This document shows positions 27,401 to 34,817 of a stretch of DNA of 56,640 bases, piece after piece. Each line of letters opens with the position of its first letter. The first letter of the stretch is position 1. A model generated the notes under the pieces. It did no database searches, was not told the origin of the DNA, and worked only from the letters and a program-made list of their open reading frames with translations. The stretch spans positions 1 to 56,640 of the forward strand of contig JAGANS010000071.1 in the NCBI GenBank assembly GCA_017624155.1. Direction: 5' to 3'. The DNA is from Muribaculaceae bacterium. Its GTDB lineage: Bacteria; Bacteroidota; Bacteroidia; Bacteroidales; Muribaculaceae. Position numbers and translations under genes: made by a program.

Positions 27401-28325
27401 TTGTAGCCACCCATATTCCCTTGTCGCGGCCGACATGTATGTCGGTCACCGTATTGCCCGACAGATCATCGTCAGTATCGTCGCCGTCGCGATAGTGATG
27501 CAGCAATGTGCCGTCGGACGAATCTACGATGTAGACACCGGCGCCGTCGACACCTATAAGAAGGCTGTCGCTGTCATAGCTCTTTATGACATTGACCGGT
27601 AGCGGCGGTATATGGAACGGAAGGCCGGCTGTATGTCCGTCGGTGCCTATTGTCACGATACCGTTGGAAAACGTGCCTACGAACAGGCGCTCCGAGGATA
27701 TCGCCAGCGACAGCACATACAGGCCTTCGGTGCCGCTGACAAAGCGGCTGCGGTATCCGCCGCCATTGGGCGTCACACGATACATACCGTGGTCGGTGCC
27801 GGCATAGAAGCCGCCCGCACCGTCGGAAATGACTGCCCGCACGAGTTTGCCGTCGAGAGCCATGAGTTCGATGCCCTTGTCCGGCGTGCAGATATACAGA
27901 CCGCGGTTGGTGCATACCACAAGCCGCCCGTCGTCAACGATGACGAAATTATAAAGCAGCACCGACGGGTCGGTGAAGCGAAAGGCTACCTCAAAGCGGT
28001 CGAGAAGACGGTTGTAACGGTAAATAGCGCCCGACTTCACGGCAATCCATACTGTGCCGTCGGGAGCCGTTTCCATCGATGTCGCCGACTGTATATGATC
28101 GCTATGTTCCTCATTGGGATCGATACGGTAGTGCTTCACGGTGTGGCCGTCGAAGCGGTCGAGGCCCGAGTTGGTGTATATCCATATAAAACCGTCGGGA
28201 TCTTCTTCTACCTCATACACCTGACGGCTCGAGAGGCCGTCGCGCACATTGATATGGCGCACCGCAGCCTGTATAGTCATCAGGCTGATGAGGGACATTA
28301 GCAGTATCAGAAACAGTCGGCGCAT
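24450..28325 (-). CDS. Hybrid two-component system regulator (HTCS)
   Basis: 1291 residues from the ATG at 28325, which opens a signal/anchor (MRRLFLILL); the upstream open frame has no signal. Order: periplasmic two-propeller sensor of Reg_prop repeats (about 20-690), Y_Y_Y domain (about 690-755), transmembrane helix (about 757-778), HisKA with His801 in AHDIRTP, HATPase with the N box near 913-918, DTGIGM (946-951) and GTGLGL (976-981), receiver (from 1047) with Asp1096 in VISDIMMP, and an AraC-type HTH (about 1208-1291). HTCS proteins bind a glycan breakdown product in the periplasm and switch on nearby utilization genes. It starts 10 nt after the GH20 stop, so it is made together with that enzyme. 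Confidence 0.95.
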   Translation of the reverse strand: MRRLFLILLMSLISLMTIQAAVRHINVRDGLSSRQVYEVEEDPDGFIWIYTNSGLDRFDGHTVKHYRIDPNEEHSDHIQSATSMETAPDGTVWIAVKSGAIYRYNRLLDRFEVAFRFTDPSVLLYNFVIVDDGRLVVCTNRGLYICTPDKGIELMALDGKLVRAVISDGAGGFYAGTDHGMYRVTPNGGGYRSRFVSGTEGLYVLSLAISSERLFVGTFSNGIVTIGTDGHTAGLPFHIPPLPVNVIKSYDSDSLLIGVDGAGVYIVDSSDGTLLHHYRDGDDTDDDLSGNTVTDIHVGRDKGIWVATSHNGINYIPPLSHTVNILRSKSGNPASLISDYVNVIFEDSDGDLWFGTDKGVSRYSPSLDRWWRYMQRSDYMAGVVLSLGEDSRGRILVGTYGDGLNIIDKVTGSVIRMPVQAPGSASGVGTDYVFAGYGMPDGNIWIGGIHGPLTRYNINDGSYRYYDEDCIATIVPDAGGPLFGGNKGVGRYQPVSDSFAWTQTFDSITLRYPVRALLADTVADVLWIGTQGDGLLRHDRGSGKTRRFTTDDGLSSNTIYSLARDGSGCVWVCTETDLYRFAAAGDSMMRFTYFLGTNRGVFNAGGGMSTRAGDIMLGSAEGCVVFNPSEQFREDVKGAILLTDFLVHDRPMQPGVDGSPLSRNINLTDHIELSHKQNSFELRYALIDYVSPRRIGFEYMLEGYDDRPVTAGAGAGIRYSDLPSGSYTLVIRAIDLYSGKAFTERRLGIVVRPPMWLSPWAICIYALLMAALLWFVITTLRRVRHERHIESQLRSYAAIAHDIRTPMSMIKSPLLNIELEGGLSESARANLLQARAGIEKTMGMLDEMLGLRREAKGARQLRVQSVDILEYLHVKIEEYSTLALFKGISIECDVAPDMPRVMIDPDKFDHIVDNLMSNAIKYTNHGKVTLSARRSGRRHWALSVADTGIGMSVADARYVFKRRHRSPEAAGCDASGTGLGLLITGRLVHDHRGKITFISEQGRGSTFTVTLPVEFATRYRTVPLPGTDETGNAADTADTDDSAQHRSTVYVIDDDPDMRAFLKAQLGDEYNVITSDNPASALDDIRSGNPDLVISDIMMPRLRGDEMCRMLKTNIDTSHIPVILLTGLAGREDIVSGLEARADDYIIKPFDIVVLKARIRNIIKSRRELGKRVLAEDCEPAQEEFSSELDRRFMTRTMEIINEHLSDSEYSVNELCADLGMSRTSVYNKIKSLSGQSPNEFMRIMRLNRSKELLATRNYNISEVAYMVGFSDPKYFSTCFKKQFGFSPSKI

Positions 28326-28335
28326 AAATATCTGT

Positions 28336-30579
28336 TTAATTAAGGTCAAATATCGTGGTGACGCTCTCGGCGGGTCCGTAGAACAGGCGCGCACGCACCC
28401 CGGCAATACCGGCGGCATCGAGCGGAGCGGTATAGAGAGTGCTGTCGCGTGTGGGTTCCGAGCCGTCGAGGGTGTATCGGATCTCACCCTTGTCATAGGC
28501 GTCGTTCATCTCGATCTTACCGTCGTGGAGCCTGATGCCGGGCTGGCGCAGGAAGAAGTTGCGGCCGTCGGCGGCCCAGTGGTCCATCTCGGCTGTGATT
28601 GCGCCGAAGTACTCGGCATCGCTCAGTGTGGCAGTAGTGTTGTGGGCGCGCTCGGCGAGGCCAAGCATCCGCGGCAGTATATAGCGCTCGATCATGGCCC
28701 GTGAACGGACTGTCTCGGCAAAGAGCTGGCCCGATATGCCTTGCACTCGCGCCTGTGTATCGGCGTCGCCGGGACACAGGCGGTCGACGGTGGCATGGAG
28801 AGGGCTGAACTCATCGACGATCCCGCCCCATGTAAGGCCTGGCTCCTGGGGATGGGATGTGTGGGTCTGGTCAAAGTAGAGGTAATCGACATTGCTGAGG
28901 ATGAGGGGATATCCCTGTGAGGCTATCTGCCTGCCATAGTCGCCGGTGCTCGTCCAGCAGTTGACGGCTGCCACGTGGGGAAGGACGGTGGCGTTGTATT
29001 CGGGCGAGTGGTCAAGAGCCACTTCCTGCCAGCCGGCGATCTTCACTCCGCGACGGGCGGCGATCTCGGCCACACGCTCCATGAAGTAGGCGTGGAGCTC
29101 GCGCTGGTGTTTCATGCCCTTGTCGGCCATCAGGCGGTTGGCGGCTTCGCTGCCGTCCCAGGCGTGGGCCGGGACCTCGTCGCCGCCCACATGGATGGCT
29201 CGCAGGGGTACGCCCGCCTTGGCATAGGTATCGATGAGCGAACCCATTACGATATCCCAAAATTTGTAGGGACCGTCGAGGGCCGGATTCATTATATTGT
29301 CGTGGAAATCCTGGGCTGTGGTGTAGCGCGATGTGTCGCCGTCGTGAATCAGACGCAGGGATGCGTCGCCGGTGGAACGGTAGCGGTGCTCCATGGCTCG
29401 TATGGCGGCGCGACTGTGGCCGGGAGTATCGAATTCGGGTATGATGTCGATGCCACGGGCTTTGGCGTAGCGGAGCAGGTCGATGTACTCGTCGACGGTA
29501 TAATAGCCGTTGGCAGGTGTATCGGTGGCGTCGGGATTGCCGTCACCGCTGTAAATCTGCTTGAGGAAGGGAGCGTCGTCGGTAAGGGTGTATCCGCGGC
29601 GGGCGCCGACCTGAGTAAGCTCGGGGAGCTCGGGGAGCTCGACACGCCAGCCCTCGTCGTCGCCCACATGGAAGTGGAGCACGTTGAGGCCGTAGGAGGC
29701 CATGAGGTCGATAAGGCTCTTCATATCCCCGGTCCCGGTGAAGTTGCGGGCCACGTCGATCATGAGGCCGCGGTAAGGCAGATCGGCCCAGTCCTCGATC
29801 ACAGCGGCCGGTACCTTGCCATCAGCCGTGGCGGCATCGTCGATACGGGCAAGCAGGGAGGCTACTATGGCGTCGGGGGTGGCGCTGTTGGTGTATACGG
29901 TGAGTTTTCGGCCGTTGATGCGGGCACGCCAGTAGTCGTGACGCGGGTCGCTGACGCGGATGACTTTCACCTGCGAGGCATCGGGACGCGTAACAGACTT
30001 GCCGCTCAATTTTACCGACTTGGGTGTAGGGATACCTTGATATGGTGCCGGACGCAGCGAGGTACGCAGGCTGTCGTTGACGGCATAAGCCTCGGGACCG
30101 TAAATCATGCCGTCGGCGCGGCCATCGGCTCCGGGGGCGGTGTATCGGGCGGAATGGCTGATTATGGATTTGCGTATGTTGCGTGCACGGACCGGCCTGC
30201 CGTCGGCCACAAGGTGCATGCCGTCGGGGATGAAGGAGATATTGCGCAGAGCGCCGTCGGTGATGATGTCGACGGTGAGAGGGACACCGGCGGAGGCCTG
30301 TGCGAAGCGGCCGGAGGCCACGGCATAGTAGCCGGGGAGAATCTCGATTATGGTGTCGGCGGGATTTGCCGGTGTCATTCCGCGCTTGAACATACAGAAT
30401 GCCAGCCGGTCGAAGGGAGTGTCTGCCTCGATTGTGAAGCGCTGTATGTATTTGTTGCCGGTCTCGGAGGTATACGCGTTACCGAGTGTTTCCCATGTTA
30501 TTGTATTTTCGGCACTTACATCACCTGCCGTAGCTGCGATGGCTGCGGCGGCAACAGCAAGAAGGATTTTTGATGTCAT
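28336..30579 (-). CDS. GH20 beta-hexosaminidase, exported
   Basis: 747 residues. Signal peptide 1-23. An N-terminal domain of about 150 residues, then a GH20b-like region (about 180-262), the GH20 TIM barrel (about 268-600) with YRGLMIDVARNF (269-280), the PEFDTPGH strand and the catalytic pair Asp467-Glu468 in HVGGDE. A C-terminal chitobiase-type beta domain (about 660-747, KGEIRYTLDGSEPT) follows. GH20 enzymes release terminal beta-GlcNAc or beta-GalNAc through the substrate's own acetamido group. With GH18, the ROK kinase and the NagB-like isomerase it forms a path from GlcNAc glycans to fructose-6-phosphate. First gene of the GH20-HTCS operon. Confidence 0.95.
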   Translation of the reverse strand: MTSKILLAVAAAAIAATAGDVSAENTITWETLGNAYTSETGNKYIQRFTIEADTPFDRLAFCMFKRGMTPANPADTIIEILPGYYAVASGRFAQASAGVPLTVDIITDGALRNISFIPDGMHLVADGRPVRARNIRKSIISHSARYTAPGADGRADGMIYGPEAYAVNDSLRTSLRPAPYQGIPTPKSVKLSGKSVTRPDASQVKVIRVSDPRHDYWRARINGRKLTVYTNSATPDAIVASLLARIDDAATADGKVPAAVIEDWADLPYRGLMIDVARNFTGTGDMKSLIDLMASYGLNVLHFHVGDDEGWRVELPELPELTQVGARRGYTLTDDAPFLKQIYSGDGNPDATDTPANGYYTVDEYIDLLRYAKARGIDIIPEFDTPGHSRAAIRAMEHRYRSTGDASLRLIHDGDTSRYTTAQDFHDNIMNPALDGPYKFWDIVMGSLIDTYAKAGVPLRAIHVGGDEVPAHAWDGSEAANRLMADKGMKHQRELHAYFMERVAEIAARRGVKIAGWQEVALDHSPEYNATVLPHVAAVNCWTSTGDYGRQIASQGYPLILSNVDYLYFDQTHTSHPQEPGLTWGGIVDEFSPLHATVDRLCPGDADTQARVQGISGQLFAETVRSRAMIERYILPRMLGLAERAHNTTATLSDAEYFGAITAEMDHWAADGRNFFLRQPGIRLHDGKIEMNDAYDKGEIRYTLDGSEPTRDSTLYTAPLDAAGIAGVRARLFYGPAESVTTIFDLN

Positions 30580-30648
30580 CGGTTAAGAACTAAAAATATT
30601 CGACAATCGCCTTCCGAACGATTTCCAAAGTGTTTTTAGAATCCGATG

Positions 30649-30679
30649 CAAAATTAATAAATTTTCTTCACTCGTCAAA
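30649..30679 (-). promoter_or_regulatory. Promoter of the GH20-HTCS operon
   Basis: On the minus strand, TTTG (30676-30679) and TAATTTTG (30649-30656) are separated by 19 nt, an exact fit to the Bacteroidota sigma-ABfr promoter. It lies 69 bp upstream of the GH20 start codon. The -33 box is only 4 bp from the boundary of repeat copy 2. Confidence 0.75.
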
Positions 30680-30683
30680 ACTA

Positions 30684-31041
30684 AGAGCTTGTTTAAAAAC
30701 AAATGTTAACGTCAGGGCGGTCAGTCGGCGAGCGATGTTCAATACGCGATGAGGGAGCGATGGGACTCCATCGTGACCGAAGAGCGTGTTGAACAGCGCC
30801 GGCGAATGGCCGGGGCCGCAGCATCTGTTCAAACAACAGTTTATGATTATTAAAATTCTTGAAAAATAAGACATATAATAATAGGTTCTCCTCAGATAAA
30901 GATTTCCAAAGCATCGCATATCGCGGGTGTTTTCCGGTCTACTCCTCAGTCGTGTACATCAAGTACACTCCTTCGTCACAGACCAAAAAACGCTCCGCGA
31001 TATGCGACCCTGACGTCAACATTTGTTTTTAAACAAGCTCT
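30684..31041. repeat. Structured ~358-bp inverted-repeat element, copy 2
   Basis: Outer arms of about 34 nt (30684-30717 and 31008-31041) pair with one mismatch and begin with the same AGAGC as copy 1, but the next ~20 bases are different. The left inner stem pairs 30736-30747 with 30784-30795 (12 bp, one G-U). The right hairpin pairs 30915-30926 with 30995-31006 perfectly and carries the GTGTAC/GTACAC cap (30952-30957 with 30963-30968). Blocks shared with copy 1 are ACGTCAGGGCGGTCAGTCG, GAGGGAGCGATGG, CATCGTGACCGA, the hairpin cap and GCGACCCTGACG. Same orientation as copy 1. Confidence 0.85.
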
Positions 31042-31110
31042 AAGTTAATTATTCCGGGCAAGAACCATATTGCGCGGCGGGTGTTTTATTTCTAAAAGAC
31101 TGACGTGAAT

Positions 31111-31617
31111 ATGAAAAAGATATTGCTTGCACTGGCTTTTGCCGCCGGGTGCGCTGCTGCGGCTTCGGCTATGACACTCCGTGAGGGATTCGATGAGATT
31201 GCGAAGATTGCTCCGCCCGAGGGTGTGACGGCGTTGACTGATATTCAGCCGAAAACGGGCTGGATTGAATCTCTGCCGATTGAGGGCTGCGTGGTGACGG
31301 GTGCTCTCCACGAGGTGGGTAACGGCCAAACAGTGTATTATGGCAGCAAGGTGGAGGAGATAGCCAAGACGCTGCCGCAGGAAGACCGCATCCTTTACGG
31401 GGCCAATTTTCAGAATATATTCTATATGTACGCCCGGGCGGCCGACGGCGACAGATATGAGGTGCTGATACTTGTGGATCAGGCTTATCAGGGCAAGACG
31501 CTGGCGGTGTACGGTTTTGTGGAGAAACCGATGATACAGGCCCTGCGGCAAGGCAAGGTCCGCTTCACCTATGATCATCAGATCGTGATCAACGTGCCTC
31601 TGATGGAGTTCAGGTAA
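31111..31617 (+). CDS. Small exported protein, family not recognised
   Basis: 168 residues from the ATG at 31111. A GTG two codons earlier is possible, but the ATG directly opens the signal peptide (MKKILLALAFAAG). Mature part about 150 residues, with no cysteines after the signal, so it is not a lipoprotein. It contains alternating helix and strand and ends in a basic-aromatic strand. Sequences of this type occur as conserved single-domain exported proteins in Bacteroidales without known function. It stands alone, divergent from GH20 and convergent with the oxidoreductase operon, with a strong hairpin after its stop. Confidence 0.7.
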   Translation: MKKILLALAFAAGCAAAASAMTLREGFDEIAKIAPPEGVTALTDIQPKTGWIESLPIEGCVVTGALHEVGNGQTVYYGSKVEEIAKTLPQEDRILYGANFQNIFYMYARAADGDRYEVLILVDQAYQGKTLAVYGFVEKPMIQALRQGKVRFTYDHQIVINVPLMEFR

Positions 31618-31639
31618 GAGCATCCTGTCTGATAATGCG

Positions 31640-31667
31640 ACAGCGGCGGCCGGGTGGCCGCCGCTGT
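31640..31667. terminator. Terminator hairpin between convergent genes
   Basis: A perfect 12-bp GC-rich stem (31640-31651 with 31656-31667) with a GGGT loop lies between the ends of two convergent genes (31617 and 31691). There is no long T run on either side, so it may act as a transcript-end stabiliser or a weak bidirectional terminator. Confidence 0.55.
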
Positions 31668-31690
31668 GCGTTATGTGGGGAGTGGGATGA

Positions 31691-32230
31691 TTATTTGCGG
31701 GCGAGTTCCATGCCCTTGGCGATAGCCTGCTCGTTGAGGGGGATGAGGTGGTGATGGCGTTCGGGGAGTGTCTTGCGGAGGGCTTTCACCACGGCCTCGG
31801 TGTCGACGATAGGACGGAGGGCCAGCAGGGAGCCAAGGAGAATCATGTTGTAAGTCTTGGTGTTGTTCATCTCGATGGCTGCTTCCATGGCGTCGACGGG
31901 CACTATGTTGATATCGGTGCGTGTAGGCAGATGGTGTATGCCCGAGGGATCGTAGATAAGTGTGCCGCCGGGCTTCACCTTGCTTTCAAACTTGTCGAGG
32001 CTCTGCTGGTTGAGGATTACGGCAGTGTCGTATCGGTCAAGTACAGGCGATGATATAGGGCTGTCGGACAGGATGACGGTGACGTTGGCTGTGCCGCCGC
32101 GCTGTTCGGGACCGTATGCGGGCATCCAGGTGACTTCGAGGTTGTTCATAAGGCCGGCATAGGCGAGAATCTTGCCCATGGAGAGGACGCCCTGGCCGCC
32201 GAAGCCTGCTATGATTATTTCTTCTTTCAT
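31691..32230 (-). CDS. 2-oxoacid:ferredoxin oxidoreductase, gamma subunit
   Basis: 179 residues, typical of the catalytic-gamma (POR_gamma) domain. It starts with the IAGFGGQGVLSMGKILA nucleotide-fold motif and has YGPEQRGGTANVTV near 40, as in KorC/VorC. It is the last gene of a four-gene operon (delta ferredoxin, alpha, beta, gamma), 11 nt after the beta subunit. The complex oxidatively decarboxylates a 2-oxoacid to an acyl-CoA while reducing ferredoxin, or runs in reverse. The substrate (2-oxoisovalerate or 2-oxoglutarate) cannot be fixed from this subunit. Confidence 0.92.
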   Translation of the reverse strand: MKEEIIIAGFGGQGVLSMGKILAYAGLMNNLEVTWMPAYGPEQRGGTANVTVILSDSPISSPVLDRYDTAVILNQQSLDKFESKVKPGGTLIYDPSGIHHLPTRTDINIVPVDAMEAAIEMNNTKTYNMILLGSLLALRPIVDTEAVVKALRKTLPERHHHLIPLNEQAIAKGMELARK

Positions 32231-32241
32231 TGCGGTTGGGT

Positions 32242-33003
32242 TTAGATGTTTTTAAGGTCGCCGAGGGGGTAGCGTTCAAACATGTGCTCGGCCATCCATT
32301 CGTTGCTCTTGGCGGGCGACATTTTCCAGCCTGAGTTGCAGGTCGACACGATTTCGACTACGGATGTACCGCGGCCGTCGAGGGCGTTCTGGAAGGCTTT
32401 TTTGATGGCGGCCTTGGCCTTGCGCACGGCTGCGGGGGTGTGGACTGCCTGGCGAGTGACGTAGCATGTGCCGTCGAGTGGGGCGAGGAGCTCGGTGATG
32501 CGCAGGGGGTATCCGTTGAGGTCGGCGCGGCGGCCGTAGGGTGTGGTGGCGGTCTTCATGCCCAGGAGGGTCGTGGGGGCCATCTGTCCGCCGGTCATGC
32601 CGTATATGCCGTTGTTGATGAATATTATGGCGATGTTCTCGCCACGGTTGGCGGCGTGGATGGTTTCGGCTGTACCGATGGCGGCGAGGTCGCCGTCGCC
32701 CTGATATGTGAATACGAGACGGTCGGGGTTGAGGCGGTGGAGAGCTGTGGCTACTGCGGGGGCGCGGCCGTGGGCGGCTTCCACCCAGTCGACGTCGATA
32801 TAGTTGTAGGCGAATACCGCGCAGCCTACGGGTGCTACGCCGATGGTATTGTCCTCAAGGCCCATTTCGTCGATAAGCTCGGCGATGATACGGTGTACCA
32901 CGCCGTGCGAGCATCCGGGGCAGTAGTGGGTGTTACGGTCGTCGAGCAGGCGCGGACGGGCGTAGACTTTATTTTCGGGTTTGATGATTTCTTCGGGAGT
33001 CAT
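32242..33003 (-). CDS. 2-oxoacid:ferredoxin oxidoreductase, beta (TPP-binding) subunit
   Basis: 253 residues. Thiamine-diphosphate binding is shown by GDGD (102-105) followed by NN at 130-131. The CPGC motif (28-31) and PVGC (58-61) are typical of KorB/VorB beta subunits. It pairs with the alpha subunit to form the catalytic site. Gaps of 9-11 nt to its neighbours show a single transcript. Cytoplasmic enzyme of anaerobic branched-chain or 2-oxoglutarate metabolism. Confidence 0.93.
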   Translation of the reverse strand: MTPEEIIKPENKVYARPRLLDDRNTHYCPGCSHGVVHRIIAELIDEMGLEDNTIGVAPVGCAVFAYNYIDVDWVEAAHGRAPAVATALHRLNPDRLVFTYQGDGDLAAIGTAETIHAANRGENIAIIFINNGIYGMTGGQMAPTTLLGMKTATTPYGRRADLNGYPLRITELLAPLDGTCYVTRQAVHTPAAVRKAKAAIKKAFQNALDGRGTSVVEIVSTCNSGWKMSPAKSNEWMAEHMFERYPLGDLKNI

Positions 33004-33012
33004 GGCTACGGA

Positions 33013-34098
33013 TCATTTGATTTCGGGAAAATCTTTCTTGAGGGCGTCGAGCACTTCGTCGGGGTTGGGGATCATGCCGCCCATGCGGCCGAAGTGGTAT
33101 ACGGGCACGCGGCCCTCTGTGGCGAGGCGCACGTCTTCGATCATCTGACCGGCGTTGAGCTCTACTACGAGCATGCCCTTGACGCGACGGCTCAGCGCTG
33201 CGATTTCCTTGGTAGGGAATGGCCACAGGGTGATGGGGCGCAACAGGCCTACCTTGATGCCGGCGGCGCGGGCGTCCTCGATGGCCTTGAGACATATACG
33301 GGCCACGGAGCCGAAGGCTACCATGAGATATTCGGCATCCTCGGTGTAATATTCCTGGAAGCGGACCTCGTTTTCCTGGATACGGGCGTATGTCTCCTGA
33401 AAGCGGCGGTTGTTCTCCTCCATTTTGGGCGAGTCCATCTCGAGTGATGTGACGATGTTGCGGTGGCCGCGGCCGCGCTTGGCGGTGGTGGCCCAGGGAC
33501 ACTGTGCGGCAATCTCGGCGTCGGTGCGGCGGGGACGGAAGGGCGGCAGCACCACCTTTTCCATCATCTGGCCCACGATGCCGTCGGCAAGGATCATGGC
33601 GGGGGTACGGTATTTGAATGCGAGGTCAAATCCGAGGCCCACGAAGTCGGCCATCTCCTGTACGGTGGCGGGGGAGAGGACTATGAGGTGGTAGTCGCCG
33701 TGGCCGCCGCCCTTGGTGGCCTGGAAATAATCAGCCTGCGAGGGCTGGATGGTACCGAGACCGGGGCCGCCGCGCATCACATTGACAATGAGTGCTGGTA
33801 GCTCGGCAGCGGCGATGTAGCTGATGCCTTCCTGCTTGAGGCTGACGCCGGGCGACGACGAAGATGTCATCACGGCCTTGCCCGACGACGCGCCGCCGTA
33901 TACCATATTGATGGCGGCGACTTCGCTCTCGGCCTGGAGCACTACCATGCCGGTGGTGTCCCAGGGCTGCTCGTCCTCAAGTGTTTCGAGCACCTCGGAC
34001 TGCGGGGTAATGGGGTATCCGAAATAGCCATCAACGCCGTAGCGGATGGCGGCATGGGCTATGGCCTCATTGCCTTTCATCAATTTTACTTCTTCCAT
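33013..34098 (-). CDS. 2-oxoacid:ferredoxin oxidoreductase, alpha subunit (VorB/KorA type)
   Basis: 361 residues. The N-terminal signature KLMKGNEAIAHAAIRYGVDGYFGYPITPQSE (residues 5-35) is the usual opening of VorB/KorA alpha subunits. The pyrimidine-binding domain follows, then a C-terminal transketolase-like domain with VELNAGQMIEDVR. The N-terminal wording favours the 3-methyl-2-oxobutanoate (VOR) annotation, but KOR cannot be excluded. It starts 11 nt after the ferredoxin gene. Confidence 0.92.
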   Translation of the reverse strand: MEEVKLMKGNEAIAHAAIRYGVDGYFGYPITPQSEVLETLEDEQPWDTTGMVVLQAESEVAAINMVYGGASSGKAVMTSSSSPGVSLKQEGISYIAAAELPALIVNVMRGGPGLGTIQPSQADYFQATKGGGHGDYHLIVLSPATVQEMADFVGLGFDLAFKYRTPAMILADGIVGQMMEKVVLPPFRPRRTDAEIAAQCPWATTAKRGRGHRNIVTSLEMDSPKMEENNRRFQETYARIQENEVRFQEYYTEDAEYLMVAFGSVARICLKAIEDARAAGIKVGLLRPITLWPFPTKEIAALSRRVKGMLVVELNAGQMIEDVRLATEGRVPVYHFGRMGGMIPNPDEVLDALKKDFPEIK

Positions 34099-34109
34099 TT
34101 CTCTGTAGA

Positions 34110-34346
34110 TTAAGAGTTAGGCAACACGACGCGGTACACCTCGATGCAGGCGTCGGGACACACCATAGCGCATGAGGCACAGCCGATACAGGCGTCGGGA
34201 TTGGCGGCAAACGCGAAGTGGTAGCCGCGGTCGTTCACTTCTTTGGGCTGGAGCAGCAGCACGTCGGTAGGGCAGGCCACAACGCAGAGTTCACAGCCTT
34301 TGCAGCGTGCGTCATCGATTGTGACAGCTCCTTTTACTTTAGCCAT
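34110..34346 (-). CDS. 2x[4Fe-4S] ferredoxin, delta subunit of the oxidoreductase
   Basis: 78 residues with two complete CxxCxxCxxxC clusters: Cys15, 18, 21, 25 and Cys53, 56, 59, 63. It is the electron-accepting subunit of the oxidoreductase and the first gene of its operon. A -7-like element lies about 76 bp upstream. Confidence 0.93.
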   Translation of the reverse strand: MAKVKGAVTIDDARCKGCELCVVACPTDVLLLQPKEVNDRGYHFAFAANPDACIGCASCAMVCPDACIEVYRVVLPNS

Positions 34347-34421
34347 ATCAGTCGGTTTATTGGTTTATTAGGTCTTTTTTCTTTTACGGATGAGGGCGGC
34401 AAGGTGGCCGGCTTCATTTTG

Positions 34422-34429
34422 CAAATATA
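34422..34429 (-). promoter_or_regulatory. Possible -7 element of the oxidoreductase operon
   Basis: Minus-strand TATATTTG fits TAnnTTTG, about 76 bp before the ferredoxin start. No matching -33 box was found. Confidence 0.35.
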
Positions 34430-34520
34430 CTGTCAATTTTCGGGGAATCCTATCATTTCACCGAAAAAATTCAGAAATGTGTTTTTAAACATAATATTCA
34501 TTCAAATGAGTCGGTACGGA

Positions 34521-34720
34521 CGGGCGGTGTTAAGCAGGAGGCGTGCGAAGGCCGCCGATTATATCAACGGAGCTACATTGGGCATCGTGGCTCAAATCGG
34601 CGGCCTTCGGGCGCCGGTACGTGATGGGCGACTGTCCGGGCACGTCTCGCCTTGGGGCTCGACGGGCCCGGTTACGAGTAAATCGGCGGGCTTCGCACGC
34701 CCCCTGCCTATTATCGCCCG
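34521..34720. repeat. GC-rich inverted repeat with three mutually complementary arms
   Basis: The left arm 34540-34560 pairs with the right arm 34681-34701 at 20 of 21 positions. The pairing continues outward with interruptions (for example GGGCG near 34522 with CGCCC near 34715, and CAGG with CCTG). A third segment, 34595-34615, is a near copy of the right arm and can pair with the left arm at 19 of 21 positions. Two hairpins of very different loop size (34 or 120 nt) are therefore possible. It shares no clear sequence with the AGAGC element. Confidence 0.75.
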
Positions 34721-34752
34721 TAGGCCACAAGTTGCCTCAGCCGTGTGCCGTT

Positions 34753-34785
34753 TTTGGCACGGAATTGTTATTTATGTTAATTTTG
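34753..34785 (+). promoter_or_regulatory. Promoter of hflX
   Basis: TTTG (34753-34756), 21 nt, then TAATTTTG (34778-34785): an exact Bacteroidota promoter 32 bp upstream of the hflX ATG. A second -7-like TAACTTTG follows at 34788-34795. Confidence 0.75.
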
Positions 34786-34817
34786 CGTAACTTTGCGTCA
34801 TATTATATAGAAGTGTA

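Larger units (their letters stand above)
30580..31104. other. Divergent intergenic region between the GH20 operon and the small exported-protein gene
   Basis: 525 bp without a credible gene. It contains the full GH20 promoter (30649-30679) and, from 5 bp beyond it, copy 2 of the structured element (30684-31041). The remaining 63 bp lead to the start of the plus-strand gene. No clear TAnnTTTG was found for that gene. Confidence 0.8.
34347..34817. other. Divergent intergenic region between the oxidoreductase operon and hflX
   Basis: 471 bp without a credible gene. It holds a -7-like element for the leftward operon (34422-34429), a ~200-bp GC-rich inverted-repeat structure (about 34521-34720) and the complete hflX promoter (34753-34785). 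Confidence 0.8.
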
